DNA from: Hyphomicrobiales bacterium
GTDB taxonomy: Bacteria > Pseudomonadota > Alphaproteobacteria > Rhizobiales > JACESI01
DNA: 64,000 nucleotides
Assembly (NCBI GenBank): GCA_039973685.1
Contig: JBDWKL010000012.1
Span: 83,180-147,179, forward strand
Direction of reading: 5' to 3'
The translations under genes and the position numbers were made by a program. Below the pieces are notes generated by a model. It had not been told where the DNA came from. It searched no databases and was given only the letters and a program-made list of their open reading frames with translations. Positions 1 to 9,552 of this stretch are shown here, one piece after another (position 1 is the stretch's first letter; each line of letters begins with the position of its first letter).

Positions 1-498
1 CTATGCGTGCAGTTTGGTGGGCCCATTGGAACGCTTGATAAACTAAGTGACAAGGCCGATGCGACCCGTGCAGCTCTCGCTGAAAAACTCGGACTGCGTG
101 ACCCCGGTTATTGCTGGCACACGGAGCGCATGGGCATTGTTGATTATGCGCAGTGGTTGGCTTTTGTAACCGGATCACTTGGCAAGATGGGTCAAGACAT
201 TGTGCTGATGGCTCAAAACGAATTGGGTGAATTCCAATTTGAAGGCGCGGGCGGATCATCCGCGATGGCGCACAAGCAAAACCCTGTTAAAGCCGAAGCG
301 CTGGTAACACTCGCCCGCTTTAACGCCACACTTGCAGGTGGCATGCAACACGCGATGATCCACGAACAAGAACGCTCAGGTGCCGCGTGGACATTTGAAT
401 GGATGATGATCCCGCAGTTATGCGTGGCAACAGGCGCAAGCCTGCGCAATGCAAGTGCGCTGCTTGAAAGCGCCACCGCTATAGGCACGGCACCTTAA
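1..498 (+). CDS. pcaB: 3-carboxy-cis,cis-muconate cycloisomerase, C-terminal part (cut by window edge)
   Basis: C-terminal portion of a fumarase/aspartase-superfamily lyase; the frame is open to the first base, so the N-terminus lies outside the window. The superfamily signature is seen as GSSAMAHKQNP near residue 83 of the visible part. PcaB-type proteins carry out the second step of the protocatechuate branch of the beta-ketoadipate pathway, cyclising 3-carboxymuconate in the cytoplasm. Adenylosuccinate or argininosuccinate lyases share the signature, but the flanking text (GGPIGTL near the start, WTFEWMMIPQL near the end) resembles PcaB. The visible end is short compared with typical family C-termini. 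Its stop overlaps by 4 bp the end of the convergent soeC-like gene. Confidence 0.75.
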   Translation, partial: LCVQFGGPIGTLDKLSDKADATRAALAEKLGLRDPGYCWHTERMGIVDYAQWLAFVTGSLGKMGQDIVLMAQNELGEFQFEGAGGSSAMAHKQNPVKAEALVTLARFNATLAGGMQHAMIHEQERSGAAWTFEWMMIPQLCVATGASLRNASALLESATAIGTAP

Positions 499-1403
499 TA
501 ATAAAGCGATACGGCGTGTTTTGCTTCGGCGAAAAACAGCCAACGTTCTGCAAACAGACCAGCGATCATAGACAGGAACGCCAGAACCAAGAGGATAGTC
601 GGCGCGCCGATAATCCAGACTAAGGCCGCGATAATTGCAGGAACCAGACAGCCTAGAACCTTGGCGATCATCCGAAGCTTTTGAGCATGTTTGCGGCCAA
701 TTTGGTGGACCATTTCTTTAGTCAAATAGTTCTCGCCCGTGTGGGGACGCTCCAGCAATTTGACTGAGCCGAGCTCCCCAAGCCCTGTGGCTGTGCCAGT
801 GTCTGAGTTGGTATCAGAAAACCCGATAGTGTCAGCCCGTTTCCACCACATATACTTTGCGCACCACGCAAGAATAACAAGGCCAGCAGTAATCATGCCC
901 AAAGCTTCTTTGTTGCCAGTGGTAAAGGCTGTTGCAAGCAGTAAGCCAGAGGCAAGACCAAAGGCGACATAGCAAAGAGGCGTTAGCCACGTGTTCCAGC
1001 TCGGTACTGTTTTAAGCTGCGCGTAAATCATGGCCGTTGCAAAAATTGTGAGGAGTGCGAGGGCTGCCAACACAAGACCCAACACAAGATGACGCTCGCC
1101 ATTGAACACCCAATTTGCACCATAAAGGGCGAAGACCAGAAGGGTCACAACAGACAAAACACCTTCACGCGAAAGCCATGAAGAGCGCCATTGCGAAAAC
1201 GCACGCCACGCCCGCTCTGGGTGGCCTAGGTGAAACGTCGAGGAGATAAGGCCCGCAACGGCAAGGCTTGCTGCCATCACGCAAATCATGAAGGCGAAAA
1301 CAGGTTCGTCAGGCAAAGGCACGCCAAGCCCAAGCATCGCCATCAGCCCAAAGCCAGCACCAGACATGACCGTGAAGAAAATAACGGATACGGCGGGATG
1401 CAT
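495..1403 (-). CDS. soeC: DmsC/SoeC-type membrane anchor subunit
   Basis: 302 residues with about eight hydrophobic helices; DmsC-family anchor of a molybdopterin oxidoreductase. The conserved loop STFHLGHPERAWRAF near residue 56 is typical of this family. It should hold the catalytic and FeS subunits on the inner membrane and exchange electrons with quinone. The ATG shares one base with the stop of the upstream FeS subunit (TAATG), so the two are translationally coupled. Together with a catalytic subunit lacking a Tat signal, the arrangement matches the cytoplasm-facing sulfite-oxidising SoeABC complex. A DMSO-reductase-like role cannot be excluded from sequence. Confidence 0.75.
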   Translation of the reverse strand: MHPAVSVIFFTVMSGAGFGLMAMLGLGVPLPDEPVFAFMICVMAASLAVAGLISSTFHLGHPERAWRAFSQWRSSWLSREGVLSVVTLLVFALYGANWVFNGERHLVLGLVLAALALLTIFATAMIYAQLKTVPSWNTWLTPLCYVAFGLASGLLLATAFTTGNKEALGMITAGLVILAWCAKYMWWKRADTIGFSDTNSDTGTATGLGELGSVKLLERPHTGENYLTKEMVHQIGRKHAQKLRMIAKVLGCLVPAIIAALVWIIGAPTILLVLAFLSMIAGLFAERWLFFAEAKHAVSLYY

Positions 1404-2140
1404 TAGAGCGCCTCCAACATTTTATCGACCCAGCCAAGAAGGCCGCCTTCTGCTTTAACAACAGGGGCAGCTAAAACGGGTGCTTGATCTGGTCGCACTT
1501 TTGGCCGTGGTGGCAGGTATTTGTTGACGGGGTTCGTCCCCATTTCAGGCATCAAATCAAAGCCGCTGCGTTCTCGTGTCATGATGGAGACATCTGAATT
1601 CGGGTCAGAAAAATCACCGAAGTGACGGGCATTGGCAGGGCAGGTACGAACACAGGCCGGAGTGCGGTCTACTTCTTCGAGGTTTTCATTGTAAATGCGA
1701 TCGACGCAAAGGGTGCACTTCTTCATCACCTGCTCAACAGGGTCCATCTCGCGGGCGCCATAAGGGCATGACCACGCGCAAAGGCCGCAGCCGATGCATT
1801 TGTCTTCTTCAACCAGCACAATGCCATCTTCCGAGCGCTTATAACTTGCACCCGTTGGGCAAACTGTCACGCACGGTGCATCATCGCAGTGGAGGCATGA
1901 TTTTGGGAAATGAACGATAGATGCGGGTGCGTCTTCTAGTGTTACTTCAAACGTATGAATGCGGTTAAGCCATGCCCCTGTCGGGTTGCCGCCATAGGGA
2001 TCTTCATCCGACAAAGGCGCGCCATAGCCGCCTGTGTTCCACTCTTTGCAATTGACCACGCAGGCATGACAACCAACGCAAACATCAAGATCGATAACAA
2101 GACCAAGTTTCTTATTTGTTGAGGCAGGGAGCGTGGTCAT
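1403..2140 (-). CDS. soeB: Four-cluster ferredoxin subunit (SoeB/DmsB type)
   Basis: 245 residues from the preferred ATG at 2140; a longer in-frame start at 2149 exists. Four cysteine groups are visible: CVGCHACVVNC, CLHCDDAPCVTVC, CIGCGLCAWSC and CTLC...CVRTC, the pattern of DmsB/NrfC-type subunits binding four [4Fe-4S] clusters. It passes electrons between the molybdenum subunit and the membrane anchor. The chosen ATG overlaps the catalytic subunit's TGA as ATGA, which supports coupling within a three-gene operon. The C-terminal 40 residues are proline/valine-rich and outside the cluster domains. Confidence 0.85.
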   Translation of the reverse strand: MTTLPASTNKKLGLVIDLDVCVGCHACVVNCKEWNTGGYGAPLSDEDPYGGNPTGAWLNRIHTFEVTLEDAPASIVHFPKSCLHCDDAPCVTVCPTGASYKRSEDGIVLVEEDKCIGCGLCAWSCPYGAREMDPVEQVMKKCTLCVDRIYNENLEEVDRTPACVRTCPANARHFGDFSDPNSDVSIMTRERSGFDLMPEMGTNPVNKYLPPRPKVRPDQAPVLAAPVVKAEGGLLGWVDKMLEAL

Positions 2141-4989
2141 TTCGTCCACTCCTTGCCATAAGACACGGTATCATCGCCGCTGTATCCAGCATTGCCCTGT
2201 GCATCAAATTGCGGTTCGGACACTTCGGCTCCTGCTTCCGCTTTTTCGATCTTTACGCGCAAGTCAAACCATGCAGCTTGTCCGGTGATCGGGTCAGAGT
2301 TCGACCAGCGAAGCCCGTCGCCTTTTGGTGGCAATAGCTCGTTGATAAGGTGGTTTAAGAGGAAGCCCTTGGTTGCCTCAGGCGCATCTTTATCAAGGCT
2401 CCAAGCACCCTTGCGTTTGCCAATCGCGTTCCACGTCCACATGGTTTTGCCGTTGACGGCATTCATGCGTTTAACCGGCACTTTGATCTTGCCATGATAA
2501 GAGGTGACCCAAGCCCAATCACCATCTTCAAGACCTTCTTGGTCACAAATTTCGCCCGGAACATACATCGGGTTATGGCCATGGATTTGACGAAGCCACG
2601 CATTTTGTGATCCCCATGAATGATACATGGCAGCAGGGCGCTGGGTGAGTGCGTGATAGGGGTATTCTTCTTCACTGATGCCAGTGCCTTCAAACGGCGG
2701 ATACCAAATTGGCAAGGGATCAAAACAGGTTTGCACTCGCTCGCGATGGCTCTCAGGTGGTTGCGGTTCCATCTTGCCTTCCGCGCAGAGTTGAAACTTG
2801 CGCAGTGGCTCTAGATAAAGCTGGAACACATTTTCCACGGGACCATCTTGCAGGCCCATCTCGACCGCAAAATCCTGCCAAGCGACATTGGCGTGCTTGT
2901 AATAAAGCGCTTCTTTCGGCACATGGGTTTCAGAGAAGCCGCCATTTTCTATGTAGCGATTAATTTGATCGGCGTTCGGTTCACCGCGTCCTGTTTGATC
3001 ACCATTGCCGCGCCATCCAGAAAGTGGGCCGATGCCCGGTTTGCGTTGGTGGTTGGTGATGTAGTCGGCATAATCTTGATAACGAGCGCTACCATCATCA
3101 TTGACCATACCGGGCAGGCCAAGGCGCGCACCCAGATCAAGCAGTACGGATTGGAAACCACGCACATCACGATCTGGCGGAAGCACTGGCCAGCGAATTG
3201 CATCACACATGGCCTCTGGTTCTGAGATCGGGCGATCAAGCAGTGAAATCGCATCGTGACGTTCTAGATAGGTGGTGTCAGGCAAAATCAAATCGGCATA
3301 AGCCACCATCTCAGATGAATAAGCATCGGAATAAATGATCTTCGGGATCACATAATCGCCGTTCTCATCTTTATCGGTTAGCATCTTCATGACGCCCGCC
3401 GAATTCATCGACGAGTTCCACGACATATTCGCCATATACATGAACAGCACATCAATGCCGTATGGCTCGCGCGCATGAGCGTTTGAAATCACCATATGCA
3501 TGAGGCCATGGGATGACATGGGCGCGTCCCACGAAAAAGCGCGGTCAATGCGTTGTGGTGTTACGCCATCCTCTTCAAGCAATAAATCTTCTGGGCCACG
3601 CAAGAAACCAAGATGAGGGCCTGCAAGCGGTGCATCTGGTCTGCACCCACCATGGGGTTTTGGCTGAGCCGCAATTGGCCGTGGATAAGGCGGCTTAAAG
3701 CGGAACCCGCCCGGTGCATCAATGGAGCCAAGCAGAATTTGCAGCATGTGAATAGAGCGGCAGGTTTGGAAACCGTTGGAATGGGCAGAAATCCCGCGCA
3801 TGGCATGAAAAGCCACGGGGCGACCAACCATCTTGTCGTGCTTCTCGCCTTTCATGTCAGTCCATGGCTGATCAACAACCACTTCGCTCTTAAAGGCCGC
3901 ATCGGCAATTTCTTGTGCCAAGCGCTTTATCTGATTGGCAGAAACACCCGTGCGCTCAGAGACGTTTTCTGGCGCATATTCATCAGCCAAGTATTTCTCA
4001 GCCAACAGTTCAAATGAAGGGCGTGCGGTTTTGCCTTTGGCAAGTTTTACCTCACCCTTCAAATGTGGCTTCACGTCCTTTTTGTTATAGGCAACCACCT
4101 CACCACTATCGCGGTCAAGCACAAGCGCGTTGCCGTCTTCGTCGCGGGCAATCAGGCCATGGTCATCCCCATCAGGATTATTGATCACAAGCCACGGCGC
4201 GTTGGTGTAGCGAATGAGGTAATCCACATCCACGTAACCAGCTTTTAAAAGTTCATGCACCAGCGATAAAACGAACAAGCCGTCTGTGCCAGGTGTGATG
4301 GAAACCCATTCGTCTGCAATGGCGTTATAGCCCGTGCGCACGGGGTTCACGCCGACAATTTTCTTGCCGCGTTCTTTTAGTTTTGAAAGGCCGATTTTAA
4401 TCGGGTTGGAATCGTGATCTTCCGCCACGCCAAAGATCATGAAGAATTCAGACTTCTCCCAATCCGGTGCACCAAATTCCCAGAAGGCACCGCCAAAAGT
4501 GTAAATGCCACCCGCCGCCATATTGACGGAACAAAACCCACCATGGGCTGCAAAATTTGGCGTGCCATATTGCTGCGCCCACCAGCCCGTGAAAGATTGC
4601 GATTGGTCACGGCCTGTGAAGAATGCAAGACGCTTAGGGTCATCTTTGCGAATGGCAGCAAGCCAATCTTGCGCCATGCCAAGCGCTTCGTCCCATTCGA
4701 TCTCTTCAAACTTGCCTTCACCGCGCTCACCAACCCGCTTCAACGGCTTCTTCAACCGTGAGGGCGCATAATGCTGCATGATGCCCGCAGAACCCTTGGC
4801 GCATAAAACACCTTTGTTGATCGGGTGATCGCGATTTCCTTCAATGTAGCGAATTTTCGGCTTACCATCCGCACCATTACGCAGGTGAACATTGATGCCG
4901 CAACGACACGCACACATATAACAAGTGGTCTTACGCACTTCATCTGACACATGAGGTGATTTTTCTAAAATTGGGTCGTTGACCACCAA
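2137..4989 (-). CDS. soeA: Molybdopterin oxidoreductase catalytic subunit, SoeA-like
   Basis: 950 residues, DMSO-reductase family. The N-terminal [4Fe-4S] motif is C23-x2-C26-x3-C30 with the fourth cysteine at C63 (GVLCAKG). No twin-arginine signal precedes it, so the enzyme should stay in the cytoplasm, unlike periplasmic DmsA or PhsA. The segment HGGFCSVNMAAGG (C153) may supply the molybdenum ligand; that assignment is inference. The text around CYMCACRCGINVH and FTGRDQSQSFTGWW recalls SoeA, which oxidises sulfite to sulfate. First gene of soeABC. Sulfite oxidation often accompanies sulfonate use in marine alphaproteobacteria, but no sulfonate genes are seen here. Confidence 0.75.
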   Translation of the reverse strand: MVVNDPILEKSPHVSDEVRKTTCYMCACRCGINVHLRNGADGKPKIRYIEGNRDHPINKGVLCAKGSAGIMQHYAPSRLKKPLKRVGERGEGKFEEIEWDEALGMAQDWLAAIRKDDPKRLAFFTGRDQSQSFTGWWAQQYGTPNFAAHGGFCSVNMAAGGIYTFGGAFWEFGAPDWEKSEFFMIFGVAEDHDSNPIKIGLSKLKERGKKIVGVNPVRTGYNAIADEWVSITPGTDGLFVLSLVHELLKAGYVDVDYLIRYTNAPWLVINNPDGDDHGLIARDEDGNALVLDRDSGEVVAYNKKDVKPHLKGEVKLAKGKTARPSFELLAEKYLADEYAPENVSERTGVSANQIKRLAQEIADAAFKSEVVVDQPWTDMKGEKHDKMVGRPVAFHAMRGISAHSNGFQTCRSIHMLQILLGSIDAPGGFRFKPPYPRPIAAQPKPHGGCRPDAPLAGPHLGFLRGPEDLLLEEDGVTPQRIDRAFSWDAPMSSHGLMHMVISNAHAREPYGIDVLFMYMANMSWNSSMNSAGVMKMLTDKDENGDYVIPKIIYSDAYSSEMVAYADLILPDTTYLERHDAISLLDRPISEPEAMCDAIRWPVLPPDRDVRGFQSVLLDLGARLGLPGMVNDDGSARYQDYADYITNHQRKPGIGPLSGWRGNGDQTGRGEPNADQINRYIENGGFSETHVPKEALYYKHANVAWQDFAVEMGLQDGPVENVFQLYLEPLRKFQLCAEGKMEPQPPESHRERVQTCFDPLPIWYPPFEGTGISEEEYPYHALTQRPAAMYHSWGSQNAWLRQIHGHNPMYVPGEICDQEGLEDGDWAWVTSYHGKIKVPVKRMNAVNGKTMWTWNAIGKRKGAWSLDKDAPEATKGFLLNHLINELLPPKGDGLRWSNSDPITGQAAWFDLRVKIEKAEAGAEVSEPQFDAQGNAGYSGDDTVSYGKEWTK

Positions 4990-5162
4990 AACTTTCCTTC
5001 ATTTTTGAAGAATCTAGCACAGAAATAGCACTTTATGACTTTTCGCAAAAAAAGAGGAGCTTTATCTACAGACCAGATGAAGAAAGGTGATGAGCCAGAT
5101 GGCGAGAGTGTTAAGGGTCAGAAGGGGTTCTGCGCTTATTGACAGAAATAGGGCGCCCCTAC

Positions 5163-5855
5163 TTAGCGCTTAAACTGCCCTTGTTGAATGAAATGGGCTG
5201 CTTGGCTGATTACCTTCGGATTGTTCATCATGAAGGTATGGGTGGCAGACAAGACGATATGGTCTTTCATGCCGTCAACCTTGGTGCTTTCAATCGTCAC
5301 CGCCCCATCATCTGGACCCTCTAAAAGATATGAACCGACCGGATTAACCGAGCGCTTACCCGCGATCACGCCGAGTTCGAATTTTACGGCAGGAAGCTTA
5401 CCCGGCTTGCCTTGCTCACCCGTTGTGAGGGCAAGAAGAGCGGGGCCAGAGAGTTTCTTGAAAAGCTTCGTCTTGCCGAGCTTATCGACAATCGCGGAGC
5501 CATCATTGGGCGGCGCAAGCATGACGATGCGGCCTAGGCGGTCGATTGACTGACGCGCAAAATAATCCCGCACCAAAATCCCGCCGAGCGAATGGGTAAC
5601 AAAATGAATATTGCCAGCCTTCCCCTCACAACGCTCAACCGCTTCCGGAACGGCGATGTCGGCAAGTTCTGAAATTTCCAGCTCTTTGGACGGATAGCCA
5701 ACCTTGGTGGTGTCAAAACCCTTATGCTGAAACACCTTCTCCATCACCGAAAACGAAGCTGGAGAACGGGCATAGCCATGGAGGAAGACCACACAATCAG
5801 CCATCGCGACTGTTGGGGCGAGAGTGAGAAGAGCTGTGAGAAGCAAGCGTTTCAT
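5163..5855 (-). CDS. Exported alpha/beta hydrolase (lipase/PGAP1-like)
   Basis: 230 residues starting with a signal peptide (MKRLLLTALLTLAPTVAMA, probable cleavage after residue 19). An alpha/beta-hydrolase fold is indicated by the oxyanion segment FLHGYARS near residue 25, the nucleophile elbow THSLGG (S89), an acidic candidate at D182/D183 (GPDDGAV) and a histidine at H206 (SATHTFMM). A periplasmic or secreted esterase/lipase is likely; the substrate cannot be told. It stands alone: 173 bp separate it from soeA and 66 bp from the upstream hypothetical gene. No strong Shine-Dalgarno sequence precedes the ATG. Confidence 0.75.
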   Translation of the reverse strand: MKRLLLTALLTLAPTVAMADCVVFLHGYARSPASFSVMEKVFQHKGFDTTKVGYPSKELEISELADIAVPEAVERCEGKAGNIHFVTHSLGGILVRDYFARQSIDRLGRIVMLAPPNDGSAIVDKLGKTKLFKKLSGPALLALTTGEQGKPGKLPAVKFELGVIAGKRSVNPVGSYLLEGPDDGAVTIESTKVDGMKDHIVLSATHTFMMNNPKVISQAAHFIQQGQFKR

Positions 5856-5921
5856 AAGGGGTTATGTGGGGATGGGGTGAAAGGGATTCAAGGTTGGGGG
5901 TGTGGAGTGTAGTTCCAATGC

Positions 5922-6842
5922 TTAACGTGAAGAGAAATCGGGATAAAGCCGCGCGATCACCTCATGCTTCATTGCTTGGGCAAGTGGGTCGTGGAAAATA
6001 TCCAATGCTCTTGCCGCTTCCGCTTCAGATAACCACCCAGTATCTAACCGCCAATTGCGATAGAAAATCCAATCTAAACTATTAGATCTTTGAAACTCGA
6101 GACTTTTGCGGATGCTTTTGGCATCGGTTGAACCGCCAATGCGTGCTTTTGGGCCATATTTCTCACGTAGTTCTTTTATTTCCTTTTTCATTGTGACAAT
6201 GGCTGCATCCACATCTTCGTTCGTAATCGTCACTGTTGCTTTGATTTCTGCCCTTATGTGGTCAGGCATCTTTTCGACAGCATAATTGGCGGCATTTTCA
6301 AATCGTGGGTCTGCCCTAACATCCAATTGCCATTCTTTTGGTTGTTCGCGCCAAAGCACAGTTTCAGCGCGAGCAGTCCATAAGCCATTATCAGTAAGGC
6401 CTAGTGCTAATAATAACGAAAGAAGCTCATCTTTAGCATGGGCATAGCCTAATCTGTTTTTTGGCTGGATGTTGGGAATGGGTTCTGGTCTTTTATGTTC
6501 CGATTGGACACGAAAGCCCTTCACAGCCAATCGGTCAGGCGCCATCGAACCATCTTTATAGCGATAATTGATCAAGCCGTTTTGTCGAGCAACAACTAAT
6601 ACTGCGAAGCACACGTCATCCCAACGAGGAAGAATTGTTGGTACTTTAGGGCTCTCTATTCGATAAACTCTAGCGTCTTCTTCATATGCTTGTCCCAGCT
6701 CAATTAGCGCCATACACCCCATTTGATAGGCAGAAATAAAAACGTGATCCCAACCACTATTGTCGTCAAGCCTTCGAATGTTGCTAGAGAGAAACGCGAT
6801 GACTTCATTTGTCCATCCATCATCGGGGCCGTCGGCAGACAT
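5922..6842 (-). CDS. Hypothetical protein, 306 residues
   Basis: Not recognised. The ATG at 6842 has a GAGG eight bases upstream. The protein is hydrophilic with no signal peptide or membrane segment. A charged stretch of about residues 205-235, rich in E and K (KKEIKELREKYG), could form a coiled coil. The C-terminal part has aromatic patches (WIFYRNWRLDTGW). Base composition is visibly more A+T-rich than the flanking genes, which hints at acquisition or a lineage-specific gene. No mobile element is seen beside it. Confidence 0.6.
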   Translation of the reverse strand: MSADGPDDGWTNEVIAFLSSNIRRLDDNSGWDHVFISAYQMGCMALIELGQAYEEDARVYRIESPKVPTILPRWDDVCFAVLVVARQNGLINYRYKDGSMAPDRLAVKGFRVQSEHKRPEPIPNIQPKNRLGYAHAKDELLSLLLALGLTDNGLWTARAETVLWREQPKEWQLDVRADPRFENAANYAVEKMPDHIRAEIKATVTITNEDVDAAIVTMKKEIKELREKYGPKARIGGSTDAKSIRKSLEFQRSNSLDWIFYRNWRLDTGWLSEAEAARALDIFHDPLAQAMKHEVIARLYPDFSSR

Positions 6843-7024
6843 CTAGTAAACCTCAGTTGTGAAGTATTGTAGCGTTAGCAATTGAGAGTAATGCTCAATT
6901 TTTTTTATGCAACTCTTAGATAACGTCGATCTCCTTTTGAAAGTCAAACTCCCCCCACCCTTGCCTCGCCCAAAAATCCCGCTATTGTGCGCTGCAAATC
7001 CAGTCCATTTTGCGGAGAGTTTCC

Positions 7025-8425
7025 ATGTCTAAAATACCTGCACGCCAAGAGAGCGATAGTTTCGGTTCCCTCGATATTCCTGAAGGCATGTATTATGGGG
7101 CGCAGACGGCGCGTTCTATTATGAATTTCCCGATCGGTGGCGAGACGCAGCCGACGCCTTTGATCCATGCGCTTGGCATCGTCAAACAGGCCGCTGCCCG
7201 CGTAAACAACAAGATGGGCAAGCTTGATGATGACCGCGCGAAGGCGATGGAACAGGCATCTTCCGAAGTTGCCTCCGGCGCGTTGGATGGCCATTTCCCC
7301 CTCGTGGTTTGGCAGACGGGTTCAGGCACTCAATCGAACATGAACACCAATGAAGTGATCGCCAACCGCGCGATTGAAATTATGGGTGGTGTTATCGGTT
7401 CTAAAGAACCAGTTCACCCGAACGATCATTGCAACATGGGTCAGTCATCAAATGACACCTTCCCAACAGCGATGCACATTGCCGCAGCGCGTGAAATCAA
7501 CGATGTGCTTTTGCCGGGTTTGAAGCATTTGCATAAAGCGCTTGAAGCCAAGCAGAACGAATTTAAAGACATCATCAAAATTGGCCGCACGCACACACAA
7601 GACGCGACGCCGCTCACATTGGGCCAAGAGTTTTCAGGCTACACCCACCAAGTTGCCATGGGCATTAAGCGCGTGGAAGAAGTGCTGGACGGTCTTTATG
7701 AATTGGCGCAAGGCGGCACGGCTGTTGGTACGGGTTTGAATTCTAAAGTTGGTTTTGATAGCGATTTTGCAGGCGCAGTTTCAGACATTACAGGCCTTCC
7801 GTTCCGCACAGCACCCAACAAATTCGAAGCACTCGCAGGTCATGACGCCTATGTTTATGCCCACGGTGCCTTGAACACAGTGGCAGCATCGCTGTTTAAG
7901 ATTGCAAACGATATTCGTCTTCTGGGTTCTGGCCCGCGTTCTGGTCTTGGTGAATTGTCATTGCCAGAAAATGAGCCAGGTTCTTCCATCATGCCGGGCA
8001 AAGTGAACCCGACACAGTGTGAAGCCATGACCATGGTTTGTGCGCAGGTGATGGGCAACCAAACAACAATTGCGTTTTCAGGTAGCCAAGGCCATTTTGA
8101 GCTGAACGTTTATAACCCAGTGATGAGCTACGCCATGTTGCAGTCGATCAAGCTTCTGGGCGATGCGGCCGTATCCTTCACTGACCGTTGCGTCTCAGGC
8201 ATCACAGCCAATGAGGACAACATCAAAGCCTTGATGGAACGTTCGCTCATGCTCGTGACAGCGCTGAACCCATATATCGGCTATGACAATGCGACGAAGA
8301 TCGCCAAAGCGGCCCATAAAAACGGCACAACGCTTAAGGAAGAAACCTTGGCGCTTGGTCTGTTGAGCGAAGAAGAGTTCGACAAATATGTACGCCCTGA
8401 ATTGATGATTGGGCCGAATAAGTAA
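7025..8425 (+). CDS. fumC: Class II fumarate hydratase
   Basis: 466 residues. The ATG at 7025 is chosen because GGAGAG lies five bases upstream; a longer TTG reading at 7010 would place that ribosome site inside the gene. The fumarase signature [11 protein letters not shown] is at about residues 319-329, and the [10 protein letters not shown] segment with its active-site-region histidine is near residue 190. It interconverts fumarate and malate in the TCA cycle without an iron-sulfur cluster. Gentisate dioxygenase follows after 83 bp on the same strand, so this fumarase could also take up fumarate released by that pathway. Confidence 0.96.
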   Translation: MSKIPARQESDSFGSLDIPEGMYYGAQTARSIMNFPIGGETQPTPLIHALGIVKQAAARVNNKMGKLDDDRAKAMEQASSEVASGALDGHFPLVVWQTGSGTQSNMNTNEVIANRAIEIMGGVIGSKEPVHPNDHCNMGQSSNDTFPTAMHIAAAREINDVLLPGLKHLHKALEAKQNEFKDIIKIGRTHTQDATPLTLGQEFSGYTHQVAMGIKRVEEVLDGLYELAQGGTAVGTGLNSKVGFDSDFAGAVSDITGLPFRTAPNKFEALAGHDAYVYAHGALNTVAASLFKIANDIRLLGSGPRSGLGELSLPENEPGSSIMPGKVNPTQCEAMTMVCAQVMGNQTTIAFSGSQGHFELNVYNPVMSYAMLQSIKLLGDAAVSFTDRCVSGITANEDNIKALMERSLMLVTALNPYIGYDNATKIAKAAHKNGTTLKEETLALGLLSEEEFDKYVRPELMIGPNK

Positions 8426-8437
8426 GCTCGATTATTT

Positions 8438-8453
8438 TGGGGGGAGACCCCCA
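8438..8453. other. G/C hairpin after fumC
   Basis: Inverted repeat with arms 8438-8443 and 8448-8453 and a four-base loop, 12 bases past the fumC stop. There is no T-run on either strand, so it may only slow polymerase or protect the 3' end rather than terminate. Confidence 0.35.
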
Positions 8454-8468
8454 TTGCTGAAATCAACT

Positions 8469-8501
8469 TCCCGCGCTACCGTTTGATGGAAATGCGCGGG
8501 A
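8469..8501 (+). promoter_or_regulatory. Inverted repeat overlapping the ribosome site of gentisate dioxygenase
   Basis: Perfect 8-bp arms TCCCGCGC (8469-8476) and GCGCGGGA (8494-8501) with a 17-nt loop. The right arm runs into the Shine-Dalgarno GGAGG (8499-8503) of the gene starting at 8509. As RNA the hairpin would partly hide the ribosome site. As DNA it could be an operator. Both roles are inference. Confidence 0.5.
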
Positions 8502-8508
8502 GGAATTC

Positions 8509-9552
8509 ATGGCAGGCACCACCCCTGAAAACAACACAGAGCGACAAGCTTTCTATGACGCCATAGAACCAGAAAGCATGCGCGCCCTTTGGTCCGTGAT
8601 GGCGGGCATCATCACGCCAGAGCCTAAAAGCAATTGCGTGCCGTATCTGTGGCGTTACACCCAAGTGCGCGAACGATTGATTGAAGCCTCCAGCCTCATC
8701 TCCGCCAAAGAAGCAGAACGCCGCGTTCTCATTTTAGAAAATCCGGGCCTTAAAGGGACATCGAAAGTCACCACCTCGCTTTATTGCGGTGTGCAATGCG
8801 TGATGCCCGATGAAGTCGCCCCCGCTCACCGTCACACGCAATCAGCGCTTCGGTTCGTGCTTGAAGCATCCGGCGGGTTCACCGCTGTGGGTGGCGAAAA
8901 GACTGAGCTGCATTTCGGCGACTTCGTCATCACGCCCAACTGGGAATGGCACGACCACGGCAACGATAGCCAAGATCCTGTGTTCTGGCTTGATGGCCTC
9001 GACATTCCGTTGGTGCAATTCTTAGACGCCTCTTTCGCAGAAGGCTTGGGCGAAGACAGTCAGCCAATCACCAAGCCAGATGACGATTCCCTCGCCCGCT
9101 TCGGTGCGAATATGTTGCCGCTTGGCTATGAGAAAGTGGCGGCTACATCGCCGATTTTCAATTACCCCTATGAGCGTTCCCGCGCAGCGTTAGAAATGAT
9201 GAAGCGCTCCAATGAGTGGGACCCTTATCACGGTCTTAAAATGCGTTACGTTAATCCAGTCGATGGCGGCTGGGCGATGCCGACCATTGGCACCTGCTTG
9301 CAGCTTCTACCCAAAGGCTTCAAAACCCTGCCATACCGCTCAACGGACGCGACGGTGTTTGTGGGCGTAGAAGGCTCTGGCTTATCCACCATCAATGGCG
9401 AAACCTTTAGCTGGGGACCGCGCGATGTGTTCGTCGTGCCGAGCTGGTATGACGTTACGCATGAAACAAACGAAGACGCGGTGCTGTTTTCTTATTCTGA
9501 TCGGCCCGTACAAGAAAAATGCGGCCTCTGGCGCGAAAAGCGCGGTAATTAA
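8509..9552 (+). CDS. Gentisate 1,2-dioxygenase
   Basis: 347 residues, bicupin family. The first cupin holds H107 and H109 (PAHRHTQSALRF), then WEWHDHGND with H148/H150, the usual Fe(II)-binding set. The second cupin (about residues 255-335) is present but lacks an obvious metal set. The enzyme opens the ring of gentisate (2,5-dihydroxybenzoate) with O2 to give maleylpyruvate in the cytoplasm. The fumarylpyruvate hydrolase gene follows 65 bp downstream, which supports the assignment. The ATG at 8509 has GGAGG five bases upstream. The 3' end, including the stop codon, lies in a 26-bp tandem duplication. Confidence 0.9.
   Translation: MAGTTPENNTERQAFYDAIEPESMRALWSVMAGIITPEPKSNCVPYLWRYTQVRERLIEASSLISAKEAERRVLILENPGLKGTSKVTTSLYCGVQCVMPDEVAPAHRHTQSALRFVLEASGGFTAVGGEKTELHFGDFVITPNWEWHDHGNDSQDPVFWLDGLDIPLVQFLDASFAEGLGEDSQPITKPDDDSLARFGANMLPLGYEKVAATSPIFNYPYERSRAALEMMKRSNEWDPYHGLKMRYVNPVDGGWAMPTIGTCLQLLPKGFKTLPYRSTDATVFVGVEGSGLSTINGETFSWGPRDVFVVPSWYDVTHETNEDAVLFSYSDRPVQEKCGLWREKRGN

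Noticed and set aside
2137..4989. Several plus-strand frames opposite soeA
   Set aside because: They are antisense to a gene with clear cofactor motifs and show no protein features.
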